A DNA stretch of 64,000 nt from contig NZ_CP102629.1 of the NCBI RefSeq assembly GCF_024721585.1, forward strand, positions 1,684,501-1,748,500. Reading direction: 5' to 3'. The position numbers were made by a program, and so were the translations under genes. The DNA comes from Sphingomicrobium aestuariivivum. Lineage in GTDB: Bacteria; Pseudomonadota; Alphaproteobacteria; Sphingomonadales; Sphingomonadaceae. Of this stretch, positions 54,160 through 63,386 are shown in pieces (positions within the stretch are counted from its first letter, which is position 1; every line of letters starts with the position of its first letter). The notes beneath the pieces were generated by a model. That model had not been told where the DNA came from and made no database searches. It saw only the letters and a program-made list of their open reading frames with translations.

Positions 54160-55103
54160 GAGCGGGCATCCTTCTTCATCTGGGCGGCGACCGCCTCGCC
54201 CGCGATGGCGACGAAGGCGTCGTGCAGGCCGGGGCGCTCGATCGACAGCGTGTCGATGCCCGCGCCATGGTCGATCAGGCTCTTGAGCATCTTCTCGGGG
54301 CCGCTGCCCGGCAGCTCGAAGCGGAATTCGTTGCCCGAGCGGCGCGCATCGGCGGGCAGGTCGGCGAGCCACGGGCCGTCGGCCTCGCGGGTGCGCAGGT
54401 TGACGATGGGGGAGAGGCGGTTGCGCGCCTCGTCGACCCCGCCCTCGAAGGCGATGGCGCCATTGGCGATGATCGCGACCTTCTCGCACAGGCGCTCGGC
54501 ATGGGCGATGACATGGGTCGAGAAGATCACCGTGGTGCCCTCGGCGGCGAGACGCCGGATGAGGTCTTCGAGCTTGCCCTGGTTGATCGCGTCGAGACCC
54601 GAAAAAGGCTCGTCGAGGACGACGAGGCGGGGGCGGTGGACGATGGTGCCGAGGAGCTGCACCGTCTGCGCCATGCCCTTCGACAGGGAGCGGATCGGCT
54701 TGTCGACCCATTCGGCAAGGCCGTGGCCCTCAAGCAGTTCGACCGCGCGGGGGCGACCCTCTTTCAGCGGCAGGCCGCGCAGCGCGCCCATGAAGGCGAT
54801 GGCCTCCTTCGCGCTCATCGCGGGATAGAGGCCGCGCTCCTCGGGCAAGTAGCCGACATCATGGGCGACGCGCAGCGGGTGCTCGTTGCCGAGCAGGGTG
54901 CGGTGGCCGCTGTCGGGATCGATGATGCCGAGCATCATGCGCAGCGTCGTCGTCTTGCCCGCGCCATTGGGGCCGAGGAAGCCATAGATGGAGCCGGCGG
55001 GGACCGACAGGCTGGCGCCGTCGACCGCGGTCTTTCCATCGAAGGTCTTGACGAGGTCGGTCGCCTCGGCGGCGAGGCCCTCGATGGGAGCAGTGGCGTT
55101 CAT
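54156..55103 (-). CDS. ABC transporter ATP-binding protein, NatA-like
   Basis: The 315-residue ATPase has Walker A GPNGAGKTT, signature LSKGMAQ and Walker B VVLDEPFSG. A C-terminal extension of about 90 residues follows. It pairs with the permease just downstream. The ATG at 55103 is preceded by AGGGG; an upstream in-frame start is less likely. Confidence 0.92.
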   Translation of the reverse strand: MNATAPIEGLAAEATDLVKTFDGKTAVDGASLSVPAGSIYGFLGPNGAGKTTTLRMMLGIIDPDSGHRTLLGNEHPLRVAHDVGYLPEERGLYPAMSAKEAIAFMGALRGLPLKEGRPRAVELLEGHGLAEWVDKPIRSLSKGMAQTVQLLGTIVHRPRLVVLDEPFSGLDAINQGKLEDLIRRLAAEGTTVIFSTHVIAHAERLCEKVAIIANGAIAFEGGVDEARNRLSPIVNLRTREADGPWLADLPADARRSGNEFRFELPGSGPEKMLKSLIDHGAGIDTLSIERPGLHDAFVAIAGEAVAAQMKKDARS

Positions 55104-55132
55104 CCCCTGATTTGGTAAGGGCTGGTGTCCTG

Positions 55133-56170
55133 ATGGCAAGCCTCGAATCCCGCATATCCCAAGAAGCGACGGCGCTGGGCTTTGCCGCCTGCGGCTTCGC
55201 GCGCGCCGATGCGGCCGACGCGGCGGGGGAGGATTTGCGCGCCTTCGTCGCCGAGGGGCGGCATGGCGAGATGGGCTGGATGGAGGAACGGCTTCACCAC
55301 CGCGTCGGGGTCAGGGCGCTGTGGCCCGAGGCGAAAAGCGTGATCGCCTTGGGGCTGTCCTACGCGCCCGCGACCGATCCGCGCGCGCTGGCGGACGCGC
55401 CGACGCGGGGACGGATCAGCGTCTATGCGCAGGGCGCCGACTATCACAAGCTCGTCAAGCAGAAGCTGAAGGCGCTGGCCCGCTGGCTGGTCGCGGAAGA
55501 GCCGTGCGAGGTGAAGGTGTTCGTCGATACCGCGCCGGTGATGGAAAAGCCGCTGGCGGCGGCGGCGGGGATCGGCTGGCAGGGCAAGCATACGAACGTG
55601 CTCAACCGCACCCACGGCAACTGGCTGTTCCTCGGCATCATCTACACGACGCTGGAGCTCGAGCCGTCGGCACCCGCCAAGGTGCATTGCGGCAGCTGCA
55701 CCGCCTGTATCGCCGACTGTCCGACAGGCGCGATCACCGCGCCGCACCGGATCGATGCGCGAAAATGCATCAGCTACCTGACCATCGAGCATCCGGGGCC
55801 GATCCCCGAGGCCTATCGCGACGCGATGGGCAACCGCATCTACGGCTGCGACGACTGCCTTGCGGCCTGTCCGTGGAACCGCTTTGCCGACCCTTCGCAG
55901 GGGCATGAGAAGTTCAGGCCGCGCGCCGAGCTGGCGGCGCCCGAGCTCGCCGACCTGCTGCAACTGGACGATGCGGGGTTTCGCGAGATGTTCGCGGGCT
56001 CGCCGATCAAGCGCATCGGCAGGAACCGCATGATCCGCAATTGCCTCATCGCGGCGGGCAATAGCGGGGAGGAGGCCCTGCTCGAGAGGATCGAGCCGCT
56101 GCTTGGCGATCCCGACCCGGTGGTCGCCGAGGCGGCGGGCTGGGCGAAAGCGAAACTGCTGGCGGGCTAG
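55133..56170 (+). CDS. queG: Epoxyqueuosine reductase
   Basis: QueG reduces epoxyqueuosine in tRNA to queuosine, using cobalamin and two 4Fe-4S clusters. The 345-residue protein has both cluster motifs: CGSCTACIADCPTG and CDDCLAACPWN, plus CISYLTIEH. The start MASLESR was preferred to a start seven codons upstream. Its stop shares CTAG with the convergent lipoprotein gene. Confidence 0.95.
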   Translation: MASLESRISQEATALGFAACGFARADAADAAGEDLRAFVAEGRHGEMGWMEERLHHRVGVRALWPEAKSVIALGLSYAPATDPRALADAPTRGRISVYAQGADYHKLVKQKLKALARWLVAEEPCEVKVFVDTAPVMEKPLAAAAGIGWQGKHTNVLNRTHGNWLFLGIIYTTLELEPSAPAKVHCGSCTACIADCPTGAITAPHRIDARKCISYLTIEHPGPIPEAYRDAMGNRIYGCDDCLAACPWNRFADPSQGHEKFRPRAELAAPELADLLQLDDAGFREMFAGSPIKRIGRNRMIRNCLIAAGNSGEEALLERIEPLLGDPDPVVAEAAGWAKAKLLAG

Positions 56171-56547
56171 CGCTGCGCTTCCAATGCGCGGATGCAGGCG
56201 TCGCGGTCGACGCTCGACCCGTCGGGGCCGCGTGCCTCGACATGCGTCGTCTCGGTGCCGCCGCGGCGGTTGGGGTAGAGATAGGCATCGAGCGTGCAGC
56301 CCGGCGCCTTCCACTGGAGCATGAGGCTTTCGCCCTCGGGCACCTGAAGCGCGGGGCTGCCGAAGCGGCCGAGCAGGGTGGCCGCGCCCATGCCGATGAG
56401 CGCGCCGGCGCTGGCGGGCGCGGTGGCGGCGACGAGCGAATAGTTGGCCGAGGGGATGGGCGGGCGCGCCGAGGTCGCGCGCGAACCGCAGGCACCGAGT
56501 GACATTGCGGCGGCCCCGAGGGCAAGGATGGCAAGGCGGTGGTTCAC
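56167..56547 (-). CDS. Small lipoprotein of unknown function
   Basis: The 126-residue protein starts at GTG and has a signal peptide with lipobox LGAC near residue 20. A Gly/Ala-rich stretch near residues 50-65 (SAGALIGMGAATLLG) is followed by a small domain with two Cys (PGCTLD, RDACIRAL) near the end that may pair. I recognise no family. Confidence 0.72.
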   Translation of the reverse strand: MNHRLAILALGAAAMSLGACGSRATSARPPIPSANYSLVAATAPASAGALIGMGAATLLGRFGSPALQVPEGESLMLQWKAPGCTLDAYLYPNRRGGTETTHVEARGPDGSSVDRDACIRALEAQR

Positions 56548-56717
56548 GGCGCGGGCAACTCCAACTGGCAGGGCCGCCAGCCTAATCGGGCGCGGCGCAT
56601 GCGCCAACCGGATTCGACGCGGGCAGAGAACGGAATGGCGCCCGCGTTGACAGGCGCGGGCCATGGGCGGAAAATCGGGGCTTCGAGCGACGTGCCATGC
56701 CCGGAGGGGGTGCCTTC

Positions 56718-57989
56718 ATGTCGACTGCCGTTGCCCTGGTTCGACCCTATGCGGTCGCCGCCCTGCTCGGCGGCGCGGTCGGGCTGGTGTCGGCCGCCTT
56801 CCTCGGCGCGGTGCATGTGCTGCAGCGGCTGGTGTGGGACGTCGTCCCCGCCACGCTGCCTTGGTGGCAGGGCCATCGCGCCGCGGCGACGCTTCTCACC
56901 TGCACGCTCGGCGGGCTCCTCGTCGGGCTGGTCAATCGCGGGGCGGGAGGCGGCGTGCATGCGCAGGAGGGGCCGCACGATCTCGAGGAGAGCCTCGTGC
57001 AATCGGAGGATCCGCGCACCGGCGGGGCGGCGCTGGCGCGGCTGGCCACGTTGGGGGTGGTGTCGCTCGGGTTCGGCGCGGCGCTGGGGCCCGAGGCGCC
57101 GCTGATCGCGCTGGTCGCGGGAATGGCGGCGAACCTTCGCGGCGTGCTCCACCTCGCGCGCGACGAGGCGGTGCAGCTGTCGCTGGCGGCCGCCTTGGGC
57201 GGGCTGTTCGGCGCCCCGCTCGGCGCGGTGGCGATGCCGGTCGAGAAGGCCTCGCCGCCGGTGCTGCGCGAACGGGTCGCGCGGATCGCGCCCTCGCTCT
57301 TGGCAGCGATCGCGGGGCTGTGGGTGCTGCTCCTCATCCTGCCCGAAGGCTCGCTCCATCCGCTGACCTTCGCGCATACGCTGGCACTGCCGCAGACGGG
57401 GCGGCCGGGGCTCGAGGTGCTGGCGTGGATCGGCGCGGCGGCCGTGGGCGGGCTGGCGGGATGGGCGCTGCTCCTCGCCATCCCCGCGCTCCAGCATCGG
57501 GTTGCCCGCGCCATTCCCGCGCTGCCGCTGCGGGGCATGGCGGGCGGGCTGGTGCTCGGCATCATGGGGGCGATCACCCCGCTCGCGCTCTTCTCGGGGC
57601 ATGAGGGCATCCAGCATGTCTACAACGAGGTGGCGACCATCGGCGCATGGGCGCTGGTCGGGCTGGCGCTCGTCAAGGCGGTGGCGCTCGTCGCCTGCCT
57701 CGCCACCGGCTGGTTCGGCGGGCAGATTTTTCCGGCGGCGATGGTGGGCACCACGCTCGGGCTGGCGGTGGCGGCGCTGTTCGGGGGCGATGCGGTGGCG
57801 GGCGCGGCGGCGGCGGGTCTTGTCGCCGCCTCCGCGGTGCTGATGCAGCGGCCGGTCGCGGCGCTCCTCGTCTTCCTCTTCTTCCTGCCGGGCGGCACGC
57901 TGGTCGCCTCCGCGCTCGGGGCGGCGGTGGGGGCGCTCGTGCTGGCGCTGGCGGGACGCGGCGGGACGGGGCGGGCGCGGGCCCACTGA
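56718..57989 (+). CDS. ClC-family anion channel/exchanger
   Basis: The 423-residue protein has about ten membrane helices in the ClC order. The gating-Glu motif reads GPEAP in place of GREGP, and GQIFP keeps the third motif. The first motif (GSGIP, with the anion-binding Ser) is not recognisable; GAGGGVHA stands in its place. The ion bound may differ. The start at 56718 is eight bases behind GGAGGGG. Confidence 0.85.
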   Translation: MSTAVALVRPYAVAALLGGAVGLVSAAFLGAVHVLQRLVWDVVPATLPWWQGHRAAATLLTCTLGGLLVGLVNRGAGGGVHAQEGPHDLEESLVQSEDPRTGGAALARLATLGVVSLGFGAALGPEAPLIALVAGMAANLRGVLHLARDEAVQLSLAAALGGLFGAPLGAVAMPVEKASPPVLRERVARIAPSLLAAIAGLWVLLLILPEGSLHPLTFAHTLALPQTGRPGLEVLAWIGAAAVGGLAGWALLLAIPALQHRVARAIPALPLRGMAGGLVLGIMGAITPLALFSGHEGIQHVYNEVATIGAWALVGLALVKAVALVACLATGWFGGQIFPAAMVGTTLGLAVAALFGGDAVAGAAAAGLVAASAVLMQRPVAALLVFLFFLPGGTLVASALGAAVGALVLALAGRGGTGRARAH

Positions 57990-58067
57990 AGGCGGCGGGA
58001 CTTGCTTATTGAGGGGGGCTCCAATAGGGGCGCAGGCGATTGTTTTTCCATCCAAGGCCCAAGTGAA

Positions 58068-59066
58068 ATGACCCAGCCCCGTCTCGCCGTGCTCGCCATC
58101 GGCAATGCCATCGTCGACGTGATCAGCGACGCCAGCGAGGAATTCCTCGAAGAGCAGTCGCTCGACAAGGGATCGATGCGCCTCATCGACGAGGCCGAGG
58201 CCGAGCGCCTCTACGACCTGATGGGCGCGGGCCGCGAAGTGTCGGGCGGCTCGGCGGGCAACACCGCCGCGGGCATCGCCGCGCTGGGCGTGAAGACGGG
58301 CTTCATCGGGCAGGTCGCCGACGACCAGCTCGGTGCCATCTACAAGCATGACATCGAGGCCGCGGGCGTGGAATTCCTCGTGCCGCCGAGCGCCGATACC
58401 GAGGCCGCCACCGCGCGCTGCCTCATCCTCGTCACCCCCGATGCGCAGCGCACGATGAACACCTTCCTCGGCGCCGCGCAGGAACTGCCCGCCGCCGCCA
58501 TCGCCGACGACATCATCGCCGATGCCGGCATCCTCTATCTCGAGGGCTATCTGTGGGACCCCGAAGCGCCGCGCATGGCGATGGAAAAGGCCATCGACGT
58601 GGCGCGGGGCGCTGGGCGCAAGGTGGCCTTCACCCTGTCGGACACCTTCTGCATCGATCGCCACCGCGACGATTTCATCCGCCTCATCGACGAGGGCCGG
58701 ATCGACATCCTCTTCGCCAACGAGGCCGAAGCCAAGGCGCTGGCGGGCAAGGGCGACCTCGACGAAGCCGTCGAGTGGATCGCCCCCAAGGTGCCGCTGC
58801 TCGTGGTGACTCGCTCGGAAAAGGGCGCCATCGCGGTCGAGGACGGCCACCGCGCCCGCGTCGGCGCGCAGCCGATCAAGGCGCTCGTCGACACCACCGG
58901 TGCCGGCGACCTGTTCGCGGCGGGCTTCCTCGCGGGGATGGCGCAGGAGCGCGACCTCGAGGAATGCCTCAAGATGGGCGCCATCGCGGCGGCCGAGGTG
59001 ATCCAGCATTATGGCGCGCGTCCCGAAGAGGACCTGCGCGCGCTGGTTGCCCGCAAGCTGGCCTAG
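58068..59066 (+). CDS. Adenosine kinase (PfkB family)
   Basis: The 332-residue sugar kinase has GNAIVDV at the N-terminus, GGSAGNTAAGIA near residue 60 and DTTGAGDLFAAGF with the catalytic Asp near residue 280. Among PfkB proteins it resembles bacterial adenosine kinases. It should make AMP from adenosine with ATP. A strong terminator follows. Confidence 0.9.
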   Translation: MTQPRLAVLAIGNAIVDVISDASEEFLEEQSLDKGSMRLIDEAEAERLYDLMGAGREVSGGSAGNTAAGIAALGVKTGFIGQVADDQLGAIYKHDIEAAGVEFLVPPSADTEAATARCLILVTPDAQRTMNTFLGAAQELPAAAIADDIIADAGILYLEGYLWDPEAPRMAMEKAIDVARGAGRKVAFTLSDTFCIDRHRDDFIRLIDEGRIDILFANEAEAKALAGKGDLDEAVEWIAPKVPLLVVTRSEKGAIAVEDGHRARVGAQPIKALVDTTGAGDLFAAGFLAGMAQERDLEECLKMGAIAAAEVIQHYGARPEEDLRALVARKLA

Positions 59067-59086
59067 GCCAGCGTCCACTGACAAAG

Positions 59087-59125
59087 GAAAAGGCCCGGCG
59101 GGAGACGATCCCGCCGGGCCTTTTT
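59087..59125 (+). terminator. Rho-independent terminator
   Basis: AAAGGCCCGGCGGGA/TCCCGCCGGGCCTTT with a five-base loop and a run of five T. Confidence 0.92.
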
Positions 59126-59146
59126 CGTTGGGGCTGGACCCTGTCC

Positions 59147-60589
59147 CTAGCCGAGCAGGCCGGGGAAGAGGCCGAACAATAGCACCAGCCCGACCGCGAT
59201 GGGGCAGAGCCACGCGATCAGGAAGCGCCACAGCTTGAACATGCCGCCCGACAGGCCGGTCGCCGCCTGCATCATCTTGCGGTCGGCCTTCCAGCCGATG
59301 AAGATCGACAGGATCATGACGCCGACGGGCAGCATGATCTTGCCGGTGAAGCCGTCGATGGTGTCGAGGATGTCGGCATTCTCGAAGATGCCCCAGAAGC
59401 CTAGCGGACGCACGTCGGACAGGACGTTGTAGCCCAAGAGCGCGAACACCCCGAGGCCGAAGGCGCCGAGACCGAAGATGGTGGCCGAGGTATGACGGCT
59501 CCACTTGAGTTCGCCCTTGCCCCATGCGGTCGGTACCTCGAGCAGCGAGACCGAACTGGTCAGCGCGGCCACGAAGATGAGGAGGAAGAAGAGGAAGCCG
59601 ATCAGCGCGCCGCCGGGCATCGTCTGGAAGGCGACGGGCAGCGCCTGGAAGACGAGCGTCGGGCCGCCCGCCGGGTCGAGCGACGCGCCGAAGACGATCG
59701 GGAAGATCATCAGGCCCGCGAGCAGTGCGACGCCGGTATCGGCGAGCGCGATGGTCGCCGCGGTCCCGCCAAGCCCGCCCGACTGCTTGATATAGCTGCC
59801 GTAGGTGATGAGGCCGGCGACGCCGAGCGAGAGCGAGAAGAGCGCCTGGCCCAGCGCTTCGTTGATCACCTGCGGGGTGAGCTTGGAGAAGTCGGCGGTG
59901 AACAGGAAGGCGGTCGCCTCGCTGAAATTGCCGGCAAAGGCGCCGTAGATGGTGATGCCGATGAGCAGGAAGAAGAAGATCGGCATGAGGATGGTGGCCG
60001 CCTTCTCGATGCCCGAATGCACGCCGCGGCTGACCACGAACCAGGTCACGCCCATGAAGGCGGCATGGAGGCCGAGCAGCAGGGGCCAGTTGCCCAGAAG
60101 GGCGCCGAGGCGCGACTGGATCTGCTCGTTATTCTCGCCCGCGAAGGCGCCGCCGAGCGGATCGCCGCGACCGATGGCGGAGACGAGCTCGCCGCCCATG
60201 ACGCCCGCATAATAGAGCACCCAGCCGGCCACGACCGAATAGAAGGAAAGGATGAGGAAGGCGCCGATGGTGCCGAGCGTCGCGGTGATCGACCAGCCGG
60301 TCGAGGCGTTGGAGCGTCGCGCGACATCGCGCACCGAGCCGACCGCGTCGGTCTGGCCGATGCGCCCGGTGGCGATTTCGGCCAGCACCAGCGGCAGGCC
60401 GAGGAGCGCCACGAAGGCGACATAGACGAGGACGAAGGCACCGCCGCCATTTTCCCCCGCGAGCGTGGGGAAGCGCCAGATATTGCCCAGACCGACCGCT
60501 GCGCCGACGGCAGCGAGAATGAAGGCACTACGGCTCGACCAACCTTCCTTGGCCGATGCACTGCCCATCGCGGCTCCCTTGGAAACCAT
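59147..60589 (-). CDS. Sodium-dependent neurotransmitter-symporter family transporter
   Basis: The 480-residue protein is a NSS/SNF transporter. AAVGAAVGLGNIWRFP near residue 30 is the sodium/substrate-binding first helix; about 12 membrane helices follow. Bacterial members mostly import amino acids. The ATG at 60589 is behind GGAGGG; a TTG just before it is not used. Confidence 0.93.
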   Translation of the reverse strand: MVSKGAAMGSASAKEGWSSRSAFILAAVGAAVGLGNIWRFPTLAGENGGGAFVLVYVAFVALLGLPLVLAEIATGRIGQTDAVGSVRDVARRSNASTGWSITATLGTIGAFLILSFYSVVAGWVLYYAGVMGGELVSAIGRGDPLGGAFAGENNEQIQSRLGALLGNWPLLLGLHAAFMGVTWFVVSRGVHSGIEKAATILMPIFFFLLIGITIYGAFAGNFSEATAFLFTADFSKLTPQVINEALGQALFSLSLGVAGLITYGSYIKQSGGLGGTAATIALADTGVALLAGLMIFPIVFGASLDPAGGPTLVFQALPVAFQTMPGGALIGFLFFLLIFVAALTSSVSLLEVPTAWGKGELKWSRHTSATIFGLGAFGLGVFALLGYNVLSDVRPLGFWGIFENADILDTIDGFTGKIMLPVGVMILSIFIGWKADRKMMQAATGLSGGMFKLWRFLIAWLCPIAVGLVLLFGLFPGLLG

Positions 60590-60681
60590 CAAAACCCTCC
60601 CCGGAGAAAAACTGTTGGCGCGAAGTGGTAACGGGCAAAATCGCGCCCGCCTAGTGCGTTAGCGCAACGCCCTTTCGAAGA

Positions 60682-61059
60682 TTACTTGCAGAGCATCGGC
60701 CCCAGCGGCTCGCCCGCGAACAGGTGGACGTGCAGGTGGGGCACTTCCTGGCCTGCGCGCTGGCCGACATTGGCGAGCATGCGATAGCCCTGCTGCTCCA
60801 TCCCGCGATCGCGCGCGACCTTGCCGACGAGGCGGACGAAATCGAGGATTTCCTCGTCCGACGCCTTGGCGGTGAAATCGTCCCAGCTGACATATTGCCC
60901 CTTGGGAATGACGAGGATGTGGTGCGCCGCGAGCGGATTGATGTCGTGGAAGGCGAAGCTGTGGTCGGTCTCGGCTTCCTTGTGGCAGGGCAGCTCCCCG
61001 CTCAGGATCTTGGCGAAGACATTGTCCGGATCATAGGGCTTGGTGGCATCGATCGGCAT
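60682..61059 (-). CDS. HIT family protein (HINT-like)
   Basis: The 125-residue protein has the histidine triad HLHVHLFAG near residue 110 and ILSGELPCHK near residue 18. Members hydrolyse nucleoside phosphoramidates or other nucleotide conjugates. It is divergent from sspB. Confidence 0.95.
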   Translation of the reverse strand: MPIDATKPYDPDNVFAKILSGELPCHKEAETDHSFAFHDINPLAAHHILVIPKGQYVSWDDFTAKASDEEILDFVRLVGKVARDRGMEQQGYRMLANVGQRAGQEVPHLHVHLFAGEPLGPMLCK

Positions 61060-61128
61060 GGATGTGCGGCTCTCTCGTGACTAGCGTTTCCCTTGACCCA
61101 TCGCGCATGCGGGTTCACGAGGCAAGCC

Positions 61129-61605
61129 ATGACCGACGAGACCCCCGAGAGCCTGATTCCCTATGACGAAATCGTGCAGGAAGCGCTGCGCGCGGTGGTC
61201 GGCCGTGTCCTGACCAGCGTTGCCACGCAGGGAGGGCTGCCGGGCGGGCACCATTTCTACATCACCTTCCGCACGCGCCATCCGGGCGTCGACATCCCCG
61301 CGCATCTCTCCGAGCGTTTTCCCGAGGAGATGACGATCGTCATCCAGCACCGCTTCTGGGACCTCAACGTGGACGCGGACGGTTTCTCGGTCGGCCTCAG
61401 CTTCGGCGGCGTGCCTTCGACCCTGCGCGTGCCCTTTGCCGCGGTGACCGACTTCGTCGATCCGGCGGTCGAATTCAGCCTCAAGTTCCACGCGAACGAG
61501 GAGGATGAAGCGCCGGGCCCCGAGGGCAATGGCGATGCGCCCAAGCCCGAACCGGTCGAGGACGGCTCCAACGTCGTCGCGGTCGACTTCACCAAGAAGA
61601 AGTAG
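61129..61605 (+). CDS. sspB: SspB-like ClpXP adaptor
   Basis: The 158-residue protein resembles the alphaproteobacterial SspB, which brings ssrA-tagged proteins to ClpXP. The core has LPGGHHFYITFRT, HPGVDIP and RFWDLNVDADGFSV; the C-terminus is acidic and ends with the VVAVDFTKKK, like the ClpX-binding tail of SspB. The ATG at 61129 gives the usual N-terminus. Confidence 0.92.
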   Translation: MTDETPESLIPYDEIVQEALRAVVGRVLTSVATQGGLPGGHHFYITFRTRHPGVDIPAHLSERFPEEMTIVIQHRFWDLNVDADGFSVGLSFGGVPSTLRVPFAAVTDFVDPAVEFSLKFHANEEDEAPGPEGNGDAPKPEPVEDGSNVVAVDFTKKK

Positions 61606-61617
61606 CGCGGCGGCGGC

Positions 61618-61959
61618 GTGAACCCGCTCGCCGCGATCCTGTTCGCGCTCATCGCGCCCCCGCTCATCGCGCTGTTCTGGGACGGGCGCCGGCTCCACCG
61701 GTTGCGCCAGCGCGCGAGGGCCGAGGGGGTGGACCCCGCGCCGGCCAGCGTCCCCCGCTATCTCGCGCGGGCGTGGCCGGCCTTCCTGACCGCCAGCCTC
61801 GGCATCGGCCTCACCATCTCTCTCATGCGAAGCTTTTCCGCGGTATTGCCGGAGCATGCCGAACTGCTGCTGTTCGCGCCCTTCGCGCTGGCCGCGATCA
61901 GGATCCAGCACGCATCGGTGCGAGGGATCGAGGCGGCGATGTTCGACAGGAAGCGTTGA
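61618..61959 (+). CDS. Small membrane protein of unknown function
   Basis: The 113-residue protein starts at GTG 12 bases after sspB and has two or three hydrophobic segments (about residues 5-20, 55-72 and 80-95) and a basic stretch between. I recognise no family. It converges on rimK with only four bases between the stops. Confidence 0.65.
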   Translation: MNPLAAILFALIAPPLIALFWDGRRLHRLRQRARAEGVDPAPASVPRYLARAWPAFLTASLGIGLTISLMRSFSAVLPEHAELLLFAPFALAAIRIQHASVRGIEAAMFDRKR

Positions 61960-61963
61960 GCGG

Positions 61964-62869
61964 TCAGCCGCGGCCGCGGGTGCCGGTGCGACCTTCCTTG
62001 TAGGTCTTTTCCAGATATTCGATGATCTTGCCCGCGACGTCGATCTCGGTCGACTTCTCGAGGCCTTCGAGACCGGGCGAGGAATTCACTTCCATCACCA
62101 CGGGGCCCTGGTTGCCGCGCAGGATGTCGACGCCGCACACGCGCAGGCCCATCGTCTTGGCGGCCAGCGTGGCGGTCTTGCGCTCGATCGCGGTGATCTT
62201 GACCGGCTCGGCCGAACCGCCGCGGTGGAGGTTGGAACGGAAGTCGCCTTCCTTGCCGGTGCGCTTCATCGCGGCGACGACCTTGTCGCCGATGACGAAG
62301 CAGCGGATGTCCGAGCCGCCGGCTTCCTTGATGAACTGCTGGGTGAGGATGTTGGTGCCCACGCCCGCGAAGGCCTGGATGATCGATTCGGCGGCCTTCT
62401 GCGTCTCGCCGAGCACCACGCCGATCCCCTGCGTGCCCTCGAGCAGCTTGACGACGACGGGCGCGCCGCCCGCCATCTCGATGATTTCCTCGGCGCGGCT
62501 GGTCTGGTGCGCGAAGACGGTGACGGGCAGGCCGACGCCCTTGCGCGCGAGGAGCTGCATCGAGCGCAGCTTGTCGCGACTGCGGCTGATGGCGACGCTC
62601 TCGTTCAAGGGAAAGACGCCCATCATCTCGAACTGGCGCAGGACGGCCGTGCCGTAAAAGGTGACGCTCGCGCCAATGCGCGGGATGACCGCGTCATATT
62701 TGGGCAGGTCCTCGCCCTTGTAGCGGATCGTCGGGCGGTTGGAGGTGATGTTGATGTAGCATCGCAGGTGGTCGATCACGTCGATCTGGTGGCCGCGTTC
62801 CTCCGCCGCCGCGACGAGCCGCTTGTGCGAGTAGAGGTTGGCGTTGCGGCACAGCAGTGCGATTCTCAT
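61964..62869 (-). CDS. rimK: RimK family ATP-grasp ligase
   Basis: RimK adds glutamate residues to the C-terminus of ribosomal protein bS6 in E. coli. The 301-residue protein has the ATP-grasp core: [32 protein letters not shown] and [14 protein letters not shown]. The C-terminus is rich in Arg/Gly/Thr. Its start overlaps the stop of the protease-like partner, a pair known in proteobacteria. Confidence 0.93.
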   Translation of the reverse strand: MRIALLCRNANLYSHKRLVAAAEERGHQIDVIDHLRCYINITSNRPTIRYKGEDLPKYDAVIPRIGASVTFYGTAVLRQFEMMGVFPLNESVAISRSRDKLRSMQLLARKGVGLPVTVFAHQTSRAEEIIEMAGGAPVVVKLLEGTQGIGVVLGETQKAAESIIQAFAGVGTNILTQQFIKEAGGSDIRCFVIGDKVVAAMKRTGKEGDFRSNLHRGGSAEPVKITAIERKTATLAAKTMGLRVCGVDILRGNQGPVVMEVNSSPGLEGLEKSTEIDVAGKIIEYLEKTYKEGRTGTRGRG

Positions 62870-63315
62870 GCGGGGACCCCCTTGGGCGGCTTGTTACGAG
62901 TGACGAATGATTGTGCCGGATCAACGAGCCAGCGTCCATTGAGTGCCTGGCGGCCGATCAGCATGCGGAAACCCATCGAGTCGCGGTTGGTCAGCGTCAA
63001 TTCGATCGGATAGGTCGCATCGCCCATTTCGAGGTCGACGGCAATGACGAAGCGGCGCTGCTTCATGCCGTTGGAGGAGGTGATGACGCGGGTGTCGAGG
63101 AGCGGGCATTCGCAGGCGATTTCCTCGCTGTCGTTGCGCTGCTCGGGATGGAGGTTGAAGCGCACGTGCTCGACGCCGTCCTTTTTGAAATGATGGACGT
63201 CCCAGGCGTGGATCGCGCTGGTCTTGGCGCCGGTGTCGATCTTGGCCTTGATGGCGCGCACGCCGAGGCCGGGAAGGGCGACCCATTCGCGCCAGCCCAC
63301 AATCGGTCGATCCAT
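62866..63315 (-). CDS. RimK-linked retropepsin-like protease (PF05618)
   Basis: The 149-residue protein has [13 protein letters not shown] near residue 25, the D-T/S-G-like motif of aspartic proteases, and LIGRQAL near residue 122. It is of the putative ATP-dependent zinc protease family often paired with rimK and called RimB. It may act on glutamylated proteins; this is inference. It overlaps rimK by ATGA. Confidence 0.88.
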   Translation of the reverse strand: MDRPIVGWREWVALPGLGVRAIKAKIDTGAKTSAIHAWDVHHFKKDGVEHVRFNLHPEQRNDSEEIACECPLLDTRVITSSNGMKQRRFVIAVDLEMGDATYPIELTLTNRDSMGFRMLIGRQALNGRWLVDPAQSFVTRNKPPKGVPA

Positions 63316-63386
63316 ATGCCTCGTCCCCTCGACAGTCGCCCCCCGCTTGGGCTAGCGCGCGCCCCAAAGTCAATTGGAGAGCGAAT

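Noticed and set aside
56544-59525. A 993-codon open frame on the minus strand across ClC and adenosine kinase
   Set aside because: It lies opposite two well-supported genes and has no recognisable domain.
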